The translations under genes and the position numbers were made by a program. A stretch of DNA of 64,000 nucleotides from Miltoncostaea sp963770865. Its GTDB lineage: Bacteria > Actinomycetota > Thermoleophilia > Miltoncostaeales > Miltoncostaeaceae. The first letter of the stretch is position 1. Every line of letters starts with the position of its first letter. Below, piece after piece: positions 9,515 to 17,298 of the stretch. The stretch lies in contig CAVYRD010000013.1 in the NCBI GenBank assembly GCA_963770865.1, positions 186,001 to 250,000 on the forward strand, in the 5' to 3' direction. The notes under the pieces are model-generated. The model ran no database searches. It was given only the letters and a program-made list of their open reading frames with translations, and was not told the DNA's origin.

Positions 9515-9813
9515 GCGAGGTCCGCGTGGCGCTGCCGAGCCACCTGCGGGCGCTGGCCGGCACGGGCGCCGAGGTGCGCGTGAGCGTGCCGGGCGCCCCG
9601 ACGATCGCCGCCGTCCTCGACGCGCTGGAGCGCGACCATCCGGCGCTGCGCGGCACGATCCGCGACCGCGACGGCGGCGCGCGGCGGCCCTACATGCGCT
9701 ACCTGGCCTGCGGCGAGGACCTCTCGCACGTGCCGCCGGAGAGCCTCCTGCCCGACGCCGTCGCCCGGGGCGCGGAGCCCCTGCGCGTGGTGGGCGCCAT
9801 CGCGGGCGGCTGA
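9511..9813 (+). CDS. MoaD/ThiS-like ubiquitin-fold protein ending in Gly-Gly
   Basis: 100 residues, GTG start overlapping the BNR gene. The beta-grasp core ('VRVALPSHLRALAG', 'TIAAVLDALERDHPALRG', 'PLRVVGAIAGG') and the C-terminal diglycine are those of sulfur-carrier and ubiquitin-like proteins, which are adenylated and thiocarboxylated at the terminal Gly. No moeB/thiF or moaE lies nearby, so its activating enzyme would be elsewhere. Pairing with a BNR propeller hints at a function other than molybdopterin or thiazole synthesis (inference). Confidence 0.75.
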   Translation: MSEVRVALPSHLRALAGTGAEVRVSVPGAPTIAAVLDALERDHPALRGTIRDRDGGARRPYMRYLACGEDLSHVPPESLLPDAVARGAEPLRVVGAIAGG

Positions 9814-9902
9814 TCCGCCGGATCACGGCCCCGCTGCGGGCTTGCGCGACCGCCGGGCGGCGACGAGGCTGCCGTGATGCCGTCCGGCCGGACACCCGAG
9901 TA

Positions 9903-10580
9903 GTGGGCGAGGCGATCGGGCAGGGCCTGCCGTTCGCGGCCGGGCTCGCCGTGAGCCCCTTCCCGCTGGTGGCGATCGTGGTGATCCTGGGCAGCCCGCG
10001 CGGACGGTCGAACGGGATCCTCTTCGCTCTGGCGGCCGTGGCGGGGATCGCCGCCATCGGGACGATCGTGCTGATGCTGTCCGGCGACAACGCCGCCGAC
10101 GCCGACGGCGACCCGGCGACGTGGATGAGCATCCTGCGCCTCGTGCTCGGGCTGCTGCTCCTGGCCTACGCGGCCAAGGGCTTCCTCGGCTTCAGGGCCG
10201 CCGACGCGGAGCCCGAGCCCCCCGGATGGATGCGCGCCCTGGCGGGCGTGACGCCGGCGCGCGCCGCGGGCGTGGGCGTGCTGGTCTGCGCCCTCAACCC
10301 GAAGGCCCTCGCGCTCACCATCGCCGCGGCCGCCGCGGTGGCCCAGCAGGAGCTGCCCGCGGGGCAGGCCGCGGCCTCACTCGCCGTGCTCGTCGCGATC
10401 GGGACGCTCGGCGTCACCGCCCCGCTGGCAGCCGCGCTCGCCCTCGGGGAGCGGAGCGACCGGTCGCTGACGGCCGTCAAGGAATGGATGATCCGCTACA
10501 ACGGCGTGATCATGGCCGTCCTCGCGCTGGTGTTCGGCGCCTCACTCCTGGGCGACGCGCTCGCGGGCTTCGCGAGCTGA
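9903..10580 (+). CDS. GAP/LysE-like membrane protein
   Basis: 225 residues, GTG start. About six transmembrane helices. The opening 'LPFAAGLAVSPFPLVAIVVIL' and central 'LVCALNPKALALTIAAAAA' match the GAP (Sap) family of actinobacteria, relatives of the LysE exporters linked to lipid or glycolipid export in mycobacteria. The substrate is unknown. Stands alone between the MoaD/ThiS-like gene and the toxin-antitoxin pair. Confidence 0.75.
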   Translation: MGEAIGQGLPFAAGLAVSPFPLVAIVVILGSPRGRSNGILFALAAVAGIAAIGTIVLMLSGDNAADADGDPATWMSILRLVLGLLLLAYAAKGFLGFRAADAEPEPPGWMRALAGVTPARAAGVGVLVCALNPKALALTIAAAAAVAQQELPAGQAAASLAVLVAIGTLGVTAPLAAALALGERSDRSLTAVKEWMIRYNGVIMAVLALVFGASLLGDALAGFAS

Positions 10581-10609
10581 GCGCGACGGGGGCCTGGCCC
10601 ACCGCGACG

Positions 10610-10631
10610 ATACGTCGTATGATTGTCGTAT
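10610..10631 (+). promoter_or_regulatory. Promoter/operator of the RES-Xre pair
   Basis: ATACG-T-CGTAT (10610-10620) is a perfect inverted repeat that overlaps a -10-like TATGAT (10618-10623), and GTCGTAT repeats at 10625-10631. The A/T-rich patch stands out from its surroundings and sits 28-49 bp before the antitoxin start at 10659. It fits autorepression by the DNA-binding antitoxin, as is usual for such pairs. Confidence 0.5.
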
Positions 10632-10658
10632 TTACCGGACAGGAATGCGACAGACGCC

Positions 10659-11354
10659 ATGACCCCCACCGCCGTCCTCGAGTACCGCGACCAGATCGCG
10701 CGCGCCGACGAGGAGGTCGCGCGGCAGCAGGCGCGCCTCGCCGCCCTCGCGGAGTCCGCGCGCCCGCCCGCGCCGGAGGCCGTCGCCGCCCTGGCGCGCG
10801 AGGCCGTCGCCTGGGCCGTCGACTTCAACCGGGACGTGCCCGCGTCCCTGCCCCCCGACGCCCGCGACGAGATCCGCGACCACCTCCTGCGCGGCATCGA
10901 GACGCTCAGCCGCGACGACGTGGCGGCGCGCCCGCTCGACCGCCTCGACGAGCTGCTCCTCAGCCTCGAGGCCGTGCGGCACATCCTGCGCGACGCCGCC
11001 GAGGACGACGCGGGGGCCGCGGTCTCCACGCCCGGCGAGGCCGTGCGGCTGATCGACGGCCTGGTGCCGGGCATCGACCGCGCCGCGCTTGCCGAGCTGC
11101 TCGGCGTCGATCCGCGGACCCTGCAGCGCTGGCAGGCGGGCGAGGGCGGGCGGCTGCGCCCGCGCGCGCGGCTCGTGGCGCGGCTCGCGGCGATGCTCGC
11201 CCGCACCTGGACCGCGGAGGGCGTCGTCGCCTGGTTCCACCGGCCCCGCCGCGACCTGGGCGGCGACGCCCCGATCGCGCGGCTCGACGACCCGGCGGCG
11301 GCCGACGACCTGATCGACGCCGCGCGGCGGGGGCGGGCGAGCCACGGTGCGTGA
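10659..11354 (+). CDS. Xre/MbcA-like (DUF2384) antitoxin
   Basis: 231 residues from ATG 10659. The N-terminal 60 residues are charged and probably coiled. The C-terminal part contains 'LAELLGVDPRTLQRWQAG' (helix-turn-helix) and 'ARLAAMLARTWTAEGVVAWF', the DUF2384 hallmark of antitoxins partnering RES toxins. It lies upstream of the toxin with an 8-base overlap, the usual order. It is longer than typical members (about 150 residues) because of the N-terminal extension. Predicted to neutralise the toxin and repress the operon. Confidence 0.8.
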   Translation: MTPTAVLEYRDQIARADEEVARQQARLAALAESARPPAPEAVAALAREAVAWAVDFNRDVPASLPPDARDEIRDHLLRGIETLSRDDVAARPLDRLDELLLSLEAVRHILRDAAEDDAGAAVSTPGEAVRLIDGLVPGIDRAALAELLGVDPRTLQRWQAGEGGRLRPRARLVARLAAMLARTWTAEGVVAWFHRPRRDLGGDAPIARLDDPAAADDLIDAARRGRASHGA

Positions 11355-11973
11355 CGCGGGGCCGGTCGCCCACCTCGACGACCGGGTCGCGTTCCGCTGG
11401 GCCGACTACGACACGCCGTTCTGGGCGCGCGACAACCGCACCGCGGGCCGCTGGAACACGCCGGGCGACGGCCCGACCCAGTACTGGTGCCTCGACCCCT
11501 CCGCGCCGTGGGCCGAGCTGCTGCGCCACGAGGGCCTGCGCGAGGAGGCCGCGCTCGACATGCTGCGGGCCACGCTCTGGGTCGCCCGCTGGAGCGTCGG
11601 CCCGCTCGCCGACCTCGGCACCTTCGAGAACGCCGAGCGCTGGGGCGTCGACCCGCGCGTGCTGATCGAGGACGACCAGCGCCGCTGCCGCGGGATCGCC
11701 CGCGAGCTGCGCGAGCGGGCCTTCGCGGGCGTGCTCACCCCGAGCGCCGCGCTGCCCGGTAGCGTCACGCTCGTCGTCTTCCGCCCCCGCATCCTCGCCG
11801 CCTTCGACGCGGCCCCGCGGCTGTCCGCGTACGTGCCGGCCGACGTCGCGGCCATCGGGCGGCCGCGGCGCGGGCTGGCGGCCCGGGTGCGCCACTTCGG
11901 CGAGCGGCACGCGGGCTTCGAGGCCTTCCGCCGGGCGCGCAACGCGGCGCGCCGCCGGCGCGACGCGCCCTAG
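11347..11973 (+). CDS. RES-domain NAD+-degrading toxin
   Basis: 208 residues, GTG start inside the antitoxin 3' end. 'FRWADYDTPFW' carries the conserved Arg, 'PWAELLRHEGL' the Glu, and 'LPGSVTLVVF' the Ser of the R-E-S signature. RES toxins such as MbcT phosphorolyse or hydrolyse NAD+ and stop growth. The basic tail ('RRARNAARRRRD') is longer than usual. A short AT-rich promoter upstream and tight coupling support a complete type II toxin-antitoxin module. Confidence 0.8.
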   Translation: MRDAGPVAHLDDRVAFRWADYDTPFWARDNRTAGRWNTPGDGPTQYWCLDPSAPWAELLRHEGLREEAALDMLRATLWVARWSVGPLADLGTFENAERWGVDPRVLIEDDQRRCRGIARELRERAFAGVLTPSAALPGSVTLVVFRPRILAAFDAAPRLSAYVPADVAAIGRPRRGLAARVRHFGERHAGFEAFRRARNAARRRRDAP

Positions 11974-12002
11974 CGCGGAGGCCTCCCGGCCCGGCGGCCC
12001 GG

Positions 12003-12446
12003 CTAGCCCTCGGCCTGTTCGAGCGCCTCGAGCAGGTCCGACACGCCCACCCGCTCGCTGGCCAGCAGCCGCCCGCCGCTGCGGCGCACGGCCGCGGCGA
12101 AGGGAGCCGCCCAGCGGTTCTCGTACACGATGACCACGCACGTCTCGCGCGGCTCGAGCTGCTCGGCGACGGCCGCGAGGTCCTCGTCGCCGATGAGGCC
12201 CGACGAGGCGCCGGCGAACGCGCGGAACTCGCCGACCCGATCCTGGTCGATGCCCTCGACCTCGAAGCCCGAATACGAGCCGTCCTCCTCCTTGGCGACG
12301 ACCTTCACGTCCAGCACGCGGATCAGGCCGCGGTCCACCAGGTCGAGCATCAGGGGGGCGGCCTCGCCGGTCATCGGCGCGCCGGCCGGGTAGCCGATCA
12401 CCACGATGTTGACCGGTCCCAGATCGTCCATGTCGTCGACGCTCAC
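12003..12446 (-). CDS. DUF6325-like protein
   Basis: 147 residues. GTG 12446 is chosen because GGGAGGA lies 5 nt upstream on the coding strand. 'LGPVNIVVIGYP', 'LDLVDRGLIRVLDVKVV' and 'ENRWAAPFAAAVRRSGG' match a small actinobacterial family (DUF6325, formerly grouped with DUF1269-like proteins) of unknown function, possibly membrane-associated stress proteins. The frame is open further upstream into the AbgT 3' end only because of a frameshift there. Confidence 0.65.
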   Translation of the reverse strand: MSVDDMDDLGPVNIVVIGYPAGAPMTGEAAPLMLDLVDRGLIRVLDVKVVAKEEDGSYSGFEVEGIDQDRVGEFRAFAGASSGLIGDEDLAAVAEQLEPRETCVVIVYENRWAAPFAAAVRRSGGRLLASERVGVSDLLEALEQAEG

Positions 12447-12495
12447 GCGTCCTCCCTTCGTCGTGGTCCGGATGGGGATCCCCCGGAGGCCGGCG

Positions 12496-13239
12496 TCACA
12501 CCGGCGACCCGGGGCCGAGCGGGTGCCGAGCAGGTACCAGGCGATGAAGAAGATCGTCCACAGCACCATCAGCAGCACGGCGCAGGGGAGCATCCGCGCG
12601 ATGACGGTGCCGATGCCCGAGCGGCGGTCGTATCGCGTGGCGGACGCTCATGAAGGCGGCGGCCCCGAGGGGGATCAGCACGAGGTAGCCCGCGTCCGAG
12701 GCGATGCTCGAGATGACGCCGATGAACGCGATGATGTAGGTCAGCGCGCCGACCGACGACACGGCGACGAGCCTGCGTATCAGGGCCGCGATGAGCCCGG
12801 AGGCCTCGGCGAGGCCCACGCCGATCATCACGACCAGGATGATCCCCATGGCCGTGAAGCCCATGAAGTTGCTGACGAACGACGTGAACAGGTAGCGGAC
12901 CCCGTCGACCGTCAGCAGGCCCTGCACCTTGGCCGTCTCGGTGGTGATCTCGTAGTCGGAGGAGTCCGGCGGCAGGGCCGGGATCACCTCCGCTGGCTCC
13001 ACCGACCCTCCGACGTACTCCTGCTCCAGGGCCTGCGGCGGCGGCTTGGCCACCTCGTAGGTGACGCTCACGTCGGCCCAGTAGGGGATCTGGGAGAGCA
13101 CGATCACGATCGCGCAGAGCGCCAGGAACATGATCGCGGGGTGCGGCACCTTGTTCCCGACGCGCTCGACGACGTCGAGCGGGCGCTGCAGCAGGCCGGG
13201 CCGCGGGTCCTCCGCAGGCGCGGCCGGAGCCGTGCTCAC
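12496..13239 (-). pseudogene. AbgT-family transporter with a large internal deletion
   Basis: The N-terminal 175 residues are good AbgT (p-aminobenzoyl-glutamate transporter family): 'RVGNKVPHPAIMFLAL', 'FMGFTAMGIILVVMIGVGLA', 'ISSIASDAGYLVLIPLGAAA'. Near 12640 the sequence jumps, with a frame change, straight to the family's last helix ('CAVLLMVLWTIFFIAWYLLG'). About 300 residues of the normal ~510 are missing. A further one-base loss near 12530 is needed to reach '..PLGPGSPV' and the stop. Either a real deletion left an inactive remnant or reads were misjoined. Start GTG 13239 overlaps the dipeptidase stop by GTGA, so the pair was an operon. Confidence 0.7.
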
Positions 13240-14579
13240 GCGCCGCCCTGCCGGCGGTGGGCCTCGGCGTAGCGGCCGAGGAAGTCCGCCTCGGCGACCG
13301 CGGCCGCCTCGAACTCGCTGAGCAGCACCCGCTCGTTGGGGCCGTGGATGTTGGCGAAGCCGTCGGTGGTCCCGACCAGCAGGACGTCGGCCGTCGGCAC
13401 GGCCCGCTGCAGCGCGCTCACGAGCGGGATCGATCCGCCGCCGCCGGCCGTCACGACCTCGGCGCCCCAGGCCGCGGACCACGCCGCGCGGGCGGCCTCG
13501 TAGGCGACGGTGTCCGTGCGGGCGGCGAAGCCGTCGCCGATCGGCCCGGCCGTCACCTCGAGCGCGATGCCGAAGGGACGCAGGGCGCGAAGGTGCTCCA
13601 TGACGACCGCCTGGGCCTCGGCGGCCGTCTGCTCGGGGTGTACGCGCACGTTCAGCACGGCGCGCGCGTACGGTGGCACGGCGTTGACGGCCGTGTCCAC
13701 GCTCGGGGCGTCGATGCCGATCACCGTGATGGCGGGGCCCGACCACACGCGCGAGCCGAGGGTCCCGGTACCGATCAGCGGCATGCCGTCCACGACTTCG
13801 GCCTGCCCGCGGAACTCCTCCTCGGTGCTGCCGCCGCCGGTCCACTCCTCGCGGCGCAGGCCCGCGACCGCGACGTCGCCCGCGTCGTCGTGGAGCGTCC
13901 CCAGGGCGCGCACCAGCGCGAGCAGGGCGTCCGGCGCCGCGCCGCCGTACTGGCCGCTGTGCTTGGCCGAGGCGAGCGTGCGCGTCTCCACGATCACGTT
14001 GGCCATGCCGCGCAGGGCGACGTTCAGCGTCGGCACGCCCGGCCGCACGCTGCCGTTGTCGCCGATGATCATCACGTCCGCGGCGAAGAGCCCCGGGTCC
14101 CGCGCCGGGTGACCCATCAGCGCGCCGCCGCCGATCTCCTCGGCGCCCTCGATCACGATCTTCACGCCGACGGGCGGGCGCCCGTCCCAGGCGCGCAGCG
14201 CGCCGACGTGGGCGACGATGTTCGACTTGGTGTCCGCCGCACCGCGCCCGAAGACCGCGCCGTCGCGCTCGGTGGGCTCGAAGGGCGGCGAGTCCCACTC
14301 CGACTCGTCCCCCGCGGGCACCACGTCGTAGTGGCTGTAGAGCAGCACCGTCGGCGCGCCGGGCGGCGGCGGGATCTCCCCGATCACCACCGGCGCCGTG
14401 TCCGGCAGGTCGAGCGTCCGCACCTGCGCGCCCGCATCCCGGAACAGCCGCATCGTCAGCTCGCAGGCCTCGAGCAGTGGGCCCTCCGGCCGGCCGGCCC
14501 CCGAGACCGACGGGATGCGCACCAGGTCGTCGAGGTCGCGCCGCAGCCCGGGCATCAGCTCCCGGACGCGCGCAGCCAC
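13236..14579 (-). CDS. M20-family dipeptidase
   Basis: 447 residues from GTG 14579, chosen because a strong GGGGGAGGGG lies just upstream; an in-frame ATG at 14681 would overlap the glnA terminator region. Zinc-peptidase motifs are intact: 'LLYSHYDVVPA' (His, Asp), 'GRGAADTKSN' (bridging Asp), 'IEGAEEIGG' (catalytic Glu pair), 'IIGDNG' and 'HGPNERV' (late His). It cleaves dipeptides or amino-acid conjugates in the cytoplasm. The coupled AbgT gene suggests an uptake-and-hydrolysis pair for peptide-like or acylated amino acids. Confidence 0.85.
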   Translation of the reverse strand: MAARVRELMPGLRRDLDDLVRIPSVSGAGRPEGPLLEACELTMRLFRDAGAQVRTLDLPDTAPVVIGEIPPPPGAPTVLLYSHYDVVPAGDESEWDSPPFEPTERDGAVFGRGAADTKSNIVAHVGALRAWDGRPPVGVKIVIEGAEEIGGGALMGHPARDPGLFAADVMIIGDNGSVRPGVPTLNVALRGMANVIVETRTLASAKHSGQYGGAAPDALLALVRALGTLHDDAGDVAVAGLRREEWTGGGSTEEEFRGQAEVVDGMPLIGTGTLGSRVWSGPAITVIGIDAPSVDTAVNAVPPYARAVLNVRVHPEQTAAEAQAVVMEHLRALRPFGIALEVTAGPIGDGFAARTDTVAYEAARAAWSAAWGAEVVTAGGGGSIPLVSALQRAVPTADVLLVGTTDGFANIHGPNERVLLSEFEAAAVAEADFLGRYAEAHRRQGGA

Positions 14580-14692
14580 ATCCCCTCCCCCGGACCCCGA
14601 CGACCCCAACCGCGCCTCCACCCCGATGGTGCCCGACCGGCGGGCATCCTCCCGGAGGCGTCGCGCGGCGGTCAACCCCATCCCACCGGTAA

Positions 14693-14729
14693 GGAAAAGC
14701 CGAGGGCCCCGTCACGGACGGGGCCCTCG
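14693..14729 (-). terminator. Intrinsic terminator of glnA
   Basis: On the minus strand, 30 bases after the glnA stop, a 13-bp G/C stem (arms 14701-14713 and 14717-14729, loop of 3) is followed by GGCTTTTCC. A stem this strong with a T-run is a convincing rho-independent terminator. Confidence 0.8.
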
Positions 14730-14758
14730 TCATGCAGCAACCTCCTCGTGCGCCCCGC

Positions 14759-16085
14759 TCAGAGGAGCGGCAGATACCGATCGAGCTCGTAGGCGGTGAC
14801 CTGCACCCGGTAGTCCTCCCATTCCGCGCGCTTCAGCTCCACGTACCGGGCGTGGATGTGCTCGCCGAAGCACTTGAGCAGCAGCTCGCTGGCCGCGCCG
14901 AGCTCGATGGCCTCCCCGAGCGACTCCGGCAGGGACTCGATGCCGGCCCGCTGCCGCTCGTCGTGCGTGAGGTCGTAGAGGTTCTTCTCCATCGGGGCCG
15001 GCAGCTCGTAGCCCTTCTCGATCCCCTCGAGCCCCGCGTGCAGCAGGGCGGCGAAGGTGAGGTAGGGGTTGCAGGCGGGGTCCGGGCAGCGCAGCTCGGC
15101 TCGCGTGGCCTGCTCCTTGCCGGGGTGGTACACCGGCACGCGCACCAGCGCCGAGCGGTTGCGCCGGCTCCAGGCGACGTAGACGGGCGCCTCGTAGCCC
15201 GGCACCAGGCGCTTGTAGGAGTTGACCCACTGGGCGAAGACGCACGCGATCTCGCGCGAGTGGCGCAGCAGGCCGGCGATGAAGCCCTTGGCCTCGGCCG
15301 ACAGGTAGTACTCGTCGTCGGGGTCGAAGAAGGCGTTCTCCCCGCCCCGGAAGAGGCTCTGGTGCACGTGCATGCCGCTGCCGTTCTCGCCGAACAGCGG
15401 CTTCGGCATGAAGGTCGCGTAGCAGCCGTGCTTGTGCGCGATCTCCTTCACGATCGGTGCGGTAGGTCATGACGTTGTCGGCCATCCGCAGCGCGTCGGC
15501 GAAGCGCATGTCGATCTCGTGCTGTGACGGCCCGACCTCGTGGTGCGAGTACTCGATCTTGATGCCCATCTGCTCGAGCGCCAGCACCGTGTCGCGGCGC
15601 AGGTCGCTGGCGGCGTCCAGCGTGGTGAGGTCGAAGTAGCCGCCCCGGTCGAGCACCTCGGTGCCGTCGGAGCCCTTGAAGTAGAAGTACTCGAGCTCCG
15701 GCCCCAGGTAGAAGTGGTCGAAGCCCATCGCCTTCGCCCGGTCGAGCGCCCGCCGCAGCACGTAGCGCGGATCGCCCTCGTACGGCTCGCCGCCGGGCAC
15801 CCGGATGTCGCAGAACATGCGCGCCACCGACCGCTCCTGCGGGCGGTAGGGCAGGATCGCGAAAGTGTGCGGGTCGGGCATGGCGATCATGTCCGACTCC
15901 TCGATCGCGTTGAAGCCGGTGATCGAGGAACCGTCGAACCCCATGCCCTGCGCCATGGCGTCGGCGAGTTCCTCCTTGGTGATGGCGAAGCTCTTGAGCT
16001 GGCCGAGGATGTCCGTGAACCAGAGACGGATGAACTTGACGTCCCTCTCCTCGACGGTGGCCACCACCTCGTCGTAGGTCACCAC
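14759..16085 (-). CDS. glnA: Type I glutamine synthetase, 1-nt frameshift
   Basis: Makes glutamine from glutamate, ammonia and ATP. Clear motifs: 'VKFIRLWFTDILGQLKSF' N-terminus, 'FDGSSITGF', 'YLGPELEYFYF' (metal-binding Glu), 'EVGPSQHEIDMRF', 'FGENGSGMHVHQS' (ATP/metal His), 'EKNLYDLTHDE'. At about 442 residues it is shorter than the usual adenylylated actinobacterial enzyme (about 470) and closer to the GSI-alpha size. One extra base near 15456 breaks the frame after 'NVMTYRT'; since the enzyme is essential or nearly so, this is most likely a sequence error. GTG start with GGGGG upstream; terminator at 14.7 kb. Confidence 0.9.
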
Positions 16086-16359
16086 TGCCCCCTTTCACGC
16101 GGGTTCCGGGAGCGTCCCAGGCTCCCAGAACCCCGGCGGTTCCGTCCACCATGAGATGGCAAAGGCGGCCTTGCGGCCGCTCCGGCCGATGGGGGATGCT
16201 GAGCCCCCTGCCAGGGAGGCCGTCGTGATGCGTCCCCCGAGATCGGCTCGCGAACACCGGTGGGCAGCGCCGGCGACCATCGCCGAGCGATGGTCGGGGC
16301 CGGGCCGGGCGGTCGATCCCCCGCCCCGGCCGTGCGCCCGTCGCGGATGCCCGGGCACG
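16086..16359. other. Intergenic region upstream of glnA
   Basis: Holds the glnA ribosome-binding site (AAGGGGGC before the GTG at 16085) and presumably its promoter. No convincing reading frame, repeat or RNA structure was seen in the remaining 250 bases. Confidence 0.3.
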
Positions 16360-16503
16360 ATGCGCCCGCAGAGCTACCGGCTGCCGTCGCGGTACGTCAG
16401 CCGGGCGGGGCGGAACGAGCCGATGAGACGGGCCCCGCTGCTGTGGGTCTGGACATGCGACTGGTGCGGGCACCAGTACCACGAGGAGTCCGCGCCCGGC
16501 TGA
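16360..16503 (+). CDS. Possible 47-residue CxxC protein
   Basis: A short frame from ATG 16360 whose third codon positions are almost all G or C, as in real genes of this genome. It ends with a Trp-rich 'LLWVWTCDWCGHQYHEE' containing a CxxC that could bind zinc. No strong ribosome-binding site and no recognised family, so it could also be the relic of a longer gene. Confidence 0.35.
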   Translation: MRPQSYRLPSRYVSRAGRNEPMRRAPLLWVWTCDWCGHQYHEESAPG

Positions 16504-16789
16504 GTCCCCGTCCGGGGACCGGCGGAACGCCGAGGGCCCGCGAAAGGCCGGCCCGGGCCGCATGCGACGAGGCGCTCGTTTGCCGAATCGGAGGTCGCCC
16601 GTCCGGCCGGAAGCCGATCTACATACAAGAATCATCTGGTCCGAGCATGGAACGCCCGCGCGGCCGGGACGTACGGTCGAGACCGATTGCCACCCCCGCC
16701 GAAGCGAGCGATAGTCGAGCTGCGCGGGGGAGGGGCCGCGCGCCACGGCAATCGTCGGTGACGGCGCGCGTGGCGAAAGCGAGGACCAG

Positions 16790-17287
16790 ATGACTGTCAA
16801 GCGGCGATCCCTCCTGGTGGCGGGCGTCGTCCTACCCGGCACGCTTCTCGCCGGAGGCATGGCGCCGGCGCTCGCGGCCGGCTCCGGGGCCGTTCACCTG
16901 CGCTTCGTCGAGAACGAGAAGACGGGGACGAACCCCATAGCGGGCACCTTCACGGTGAGCGGCGCGATCACGGACCACGGCACCGCGACGGGGACGCACT
17001 TCCCGATCTTCAAGAAGGTCAATGGCCAGCAGAAGTTCGTCGGCGTCGAGCTGATCCAGACCCAGCACGGCAAGCACGGCTCGTTTCGGATGGACTGCCG
17101 GGACACCCACCTGGTGTTCAAGGGCGACCAGGTGGTGAAGGCGAGTGGCCGCTGCGCGTTCTCCCAGGAGACGGGCGTCTACACGTCCCTGGCGCCCATC
17201 GCCTCGTCCGTGCTCGTTCCGACGCACCCCCGCAAGGGCTACACGCACACGGTGCGGCGCCTCAGCGGCCGCACGCTCTCGGGGTAG
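16790..17287 (+). CDS. Secreted beta-barrel-like protein
   Basis: 165 residues with ATG 16790 preceded by GAGGACC. A signal peptide ('KRRSLLVAGVVLPGTLLAGG...ALAAG') is followed by a beta-rich domain: 'GTFTVSGAITDHGTATG' resembles the allene-oxide-cyclase-barrel/dirigent-like secreted proteins of actinobacteria. Two Cys ('FRMDCRDTH', 'ASGRCAFSQ') may form a disulfide outside the cell. Only 11 bp precede the histidine kinase, so it may be co-transcribed with that sensor and could supply or bind its ligand (inference). Confidence 0.65.
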   Translation: MTVKRRSLLVAGVVLPGTLLAGGMAPALAAGSGAVHLRFVENEKTGTNPIAGTFTVSGAITDHGTATGTHFPIFKKVNGQQKFVGVELIQTQHGKHGSFRMDCRDTHLVFKGDQVVKASGRCAFSQETGVYTSLAPIASSVLVPTHPRKGYTHTVRRLSGRTLSG

Positions 17288-17298
17288 CCGACGGGCGC

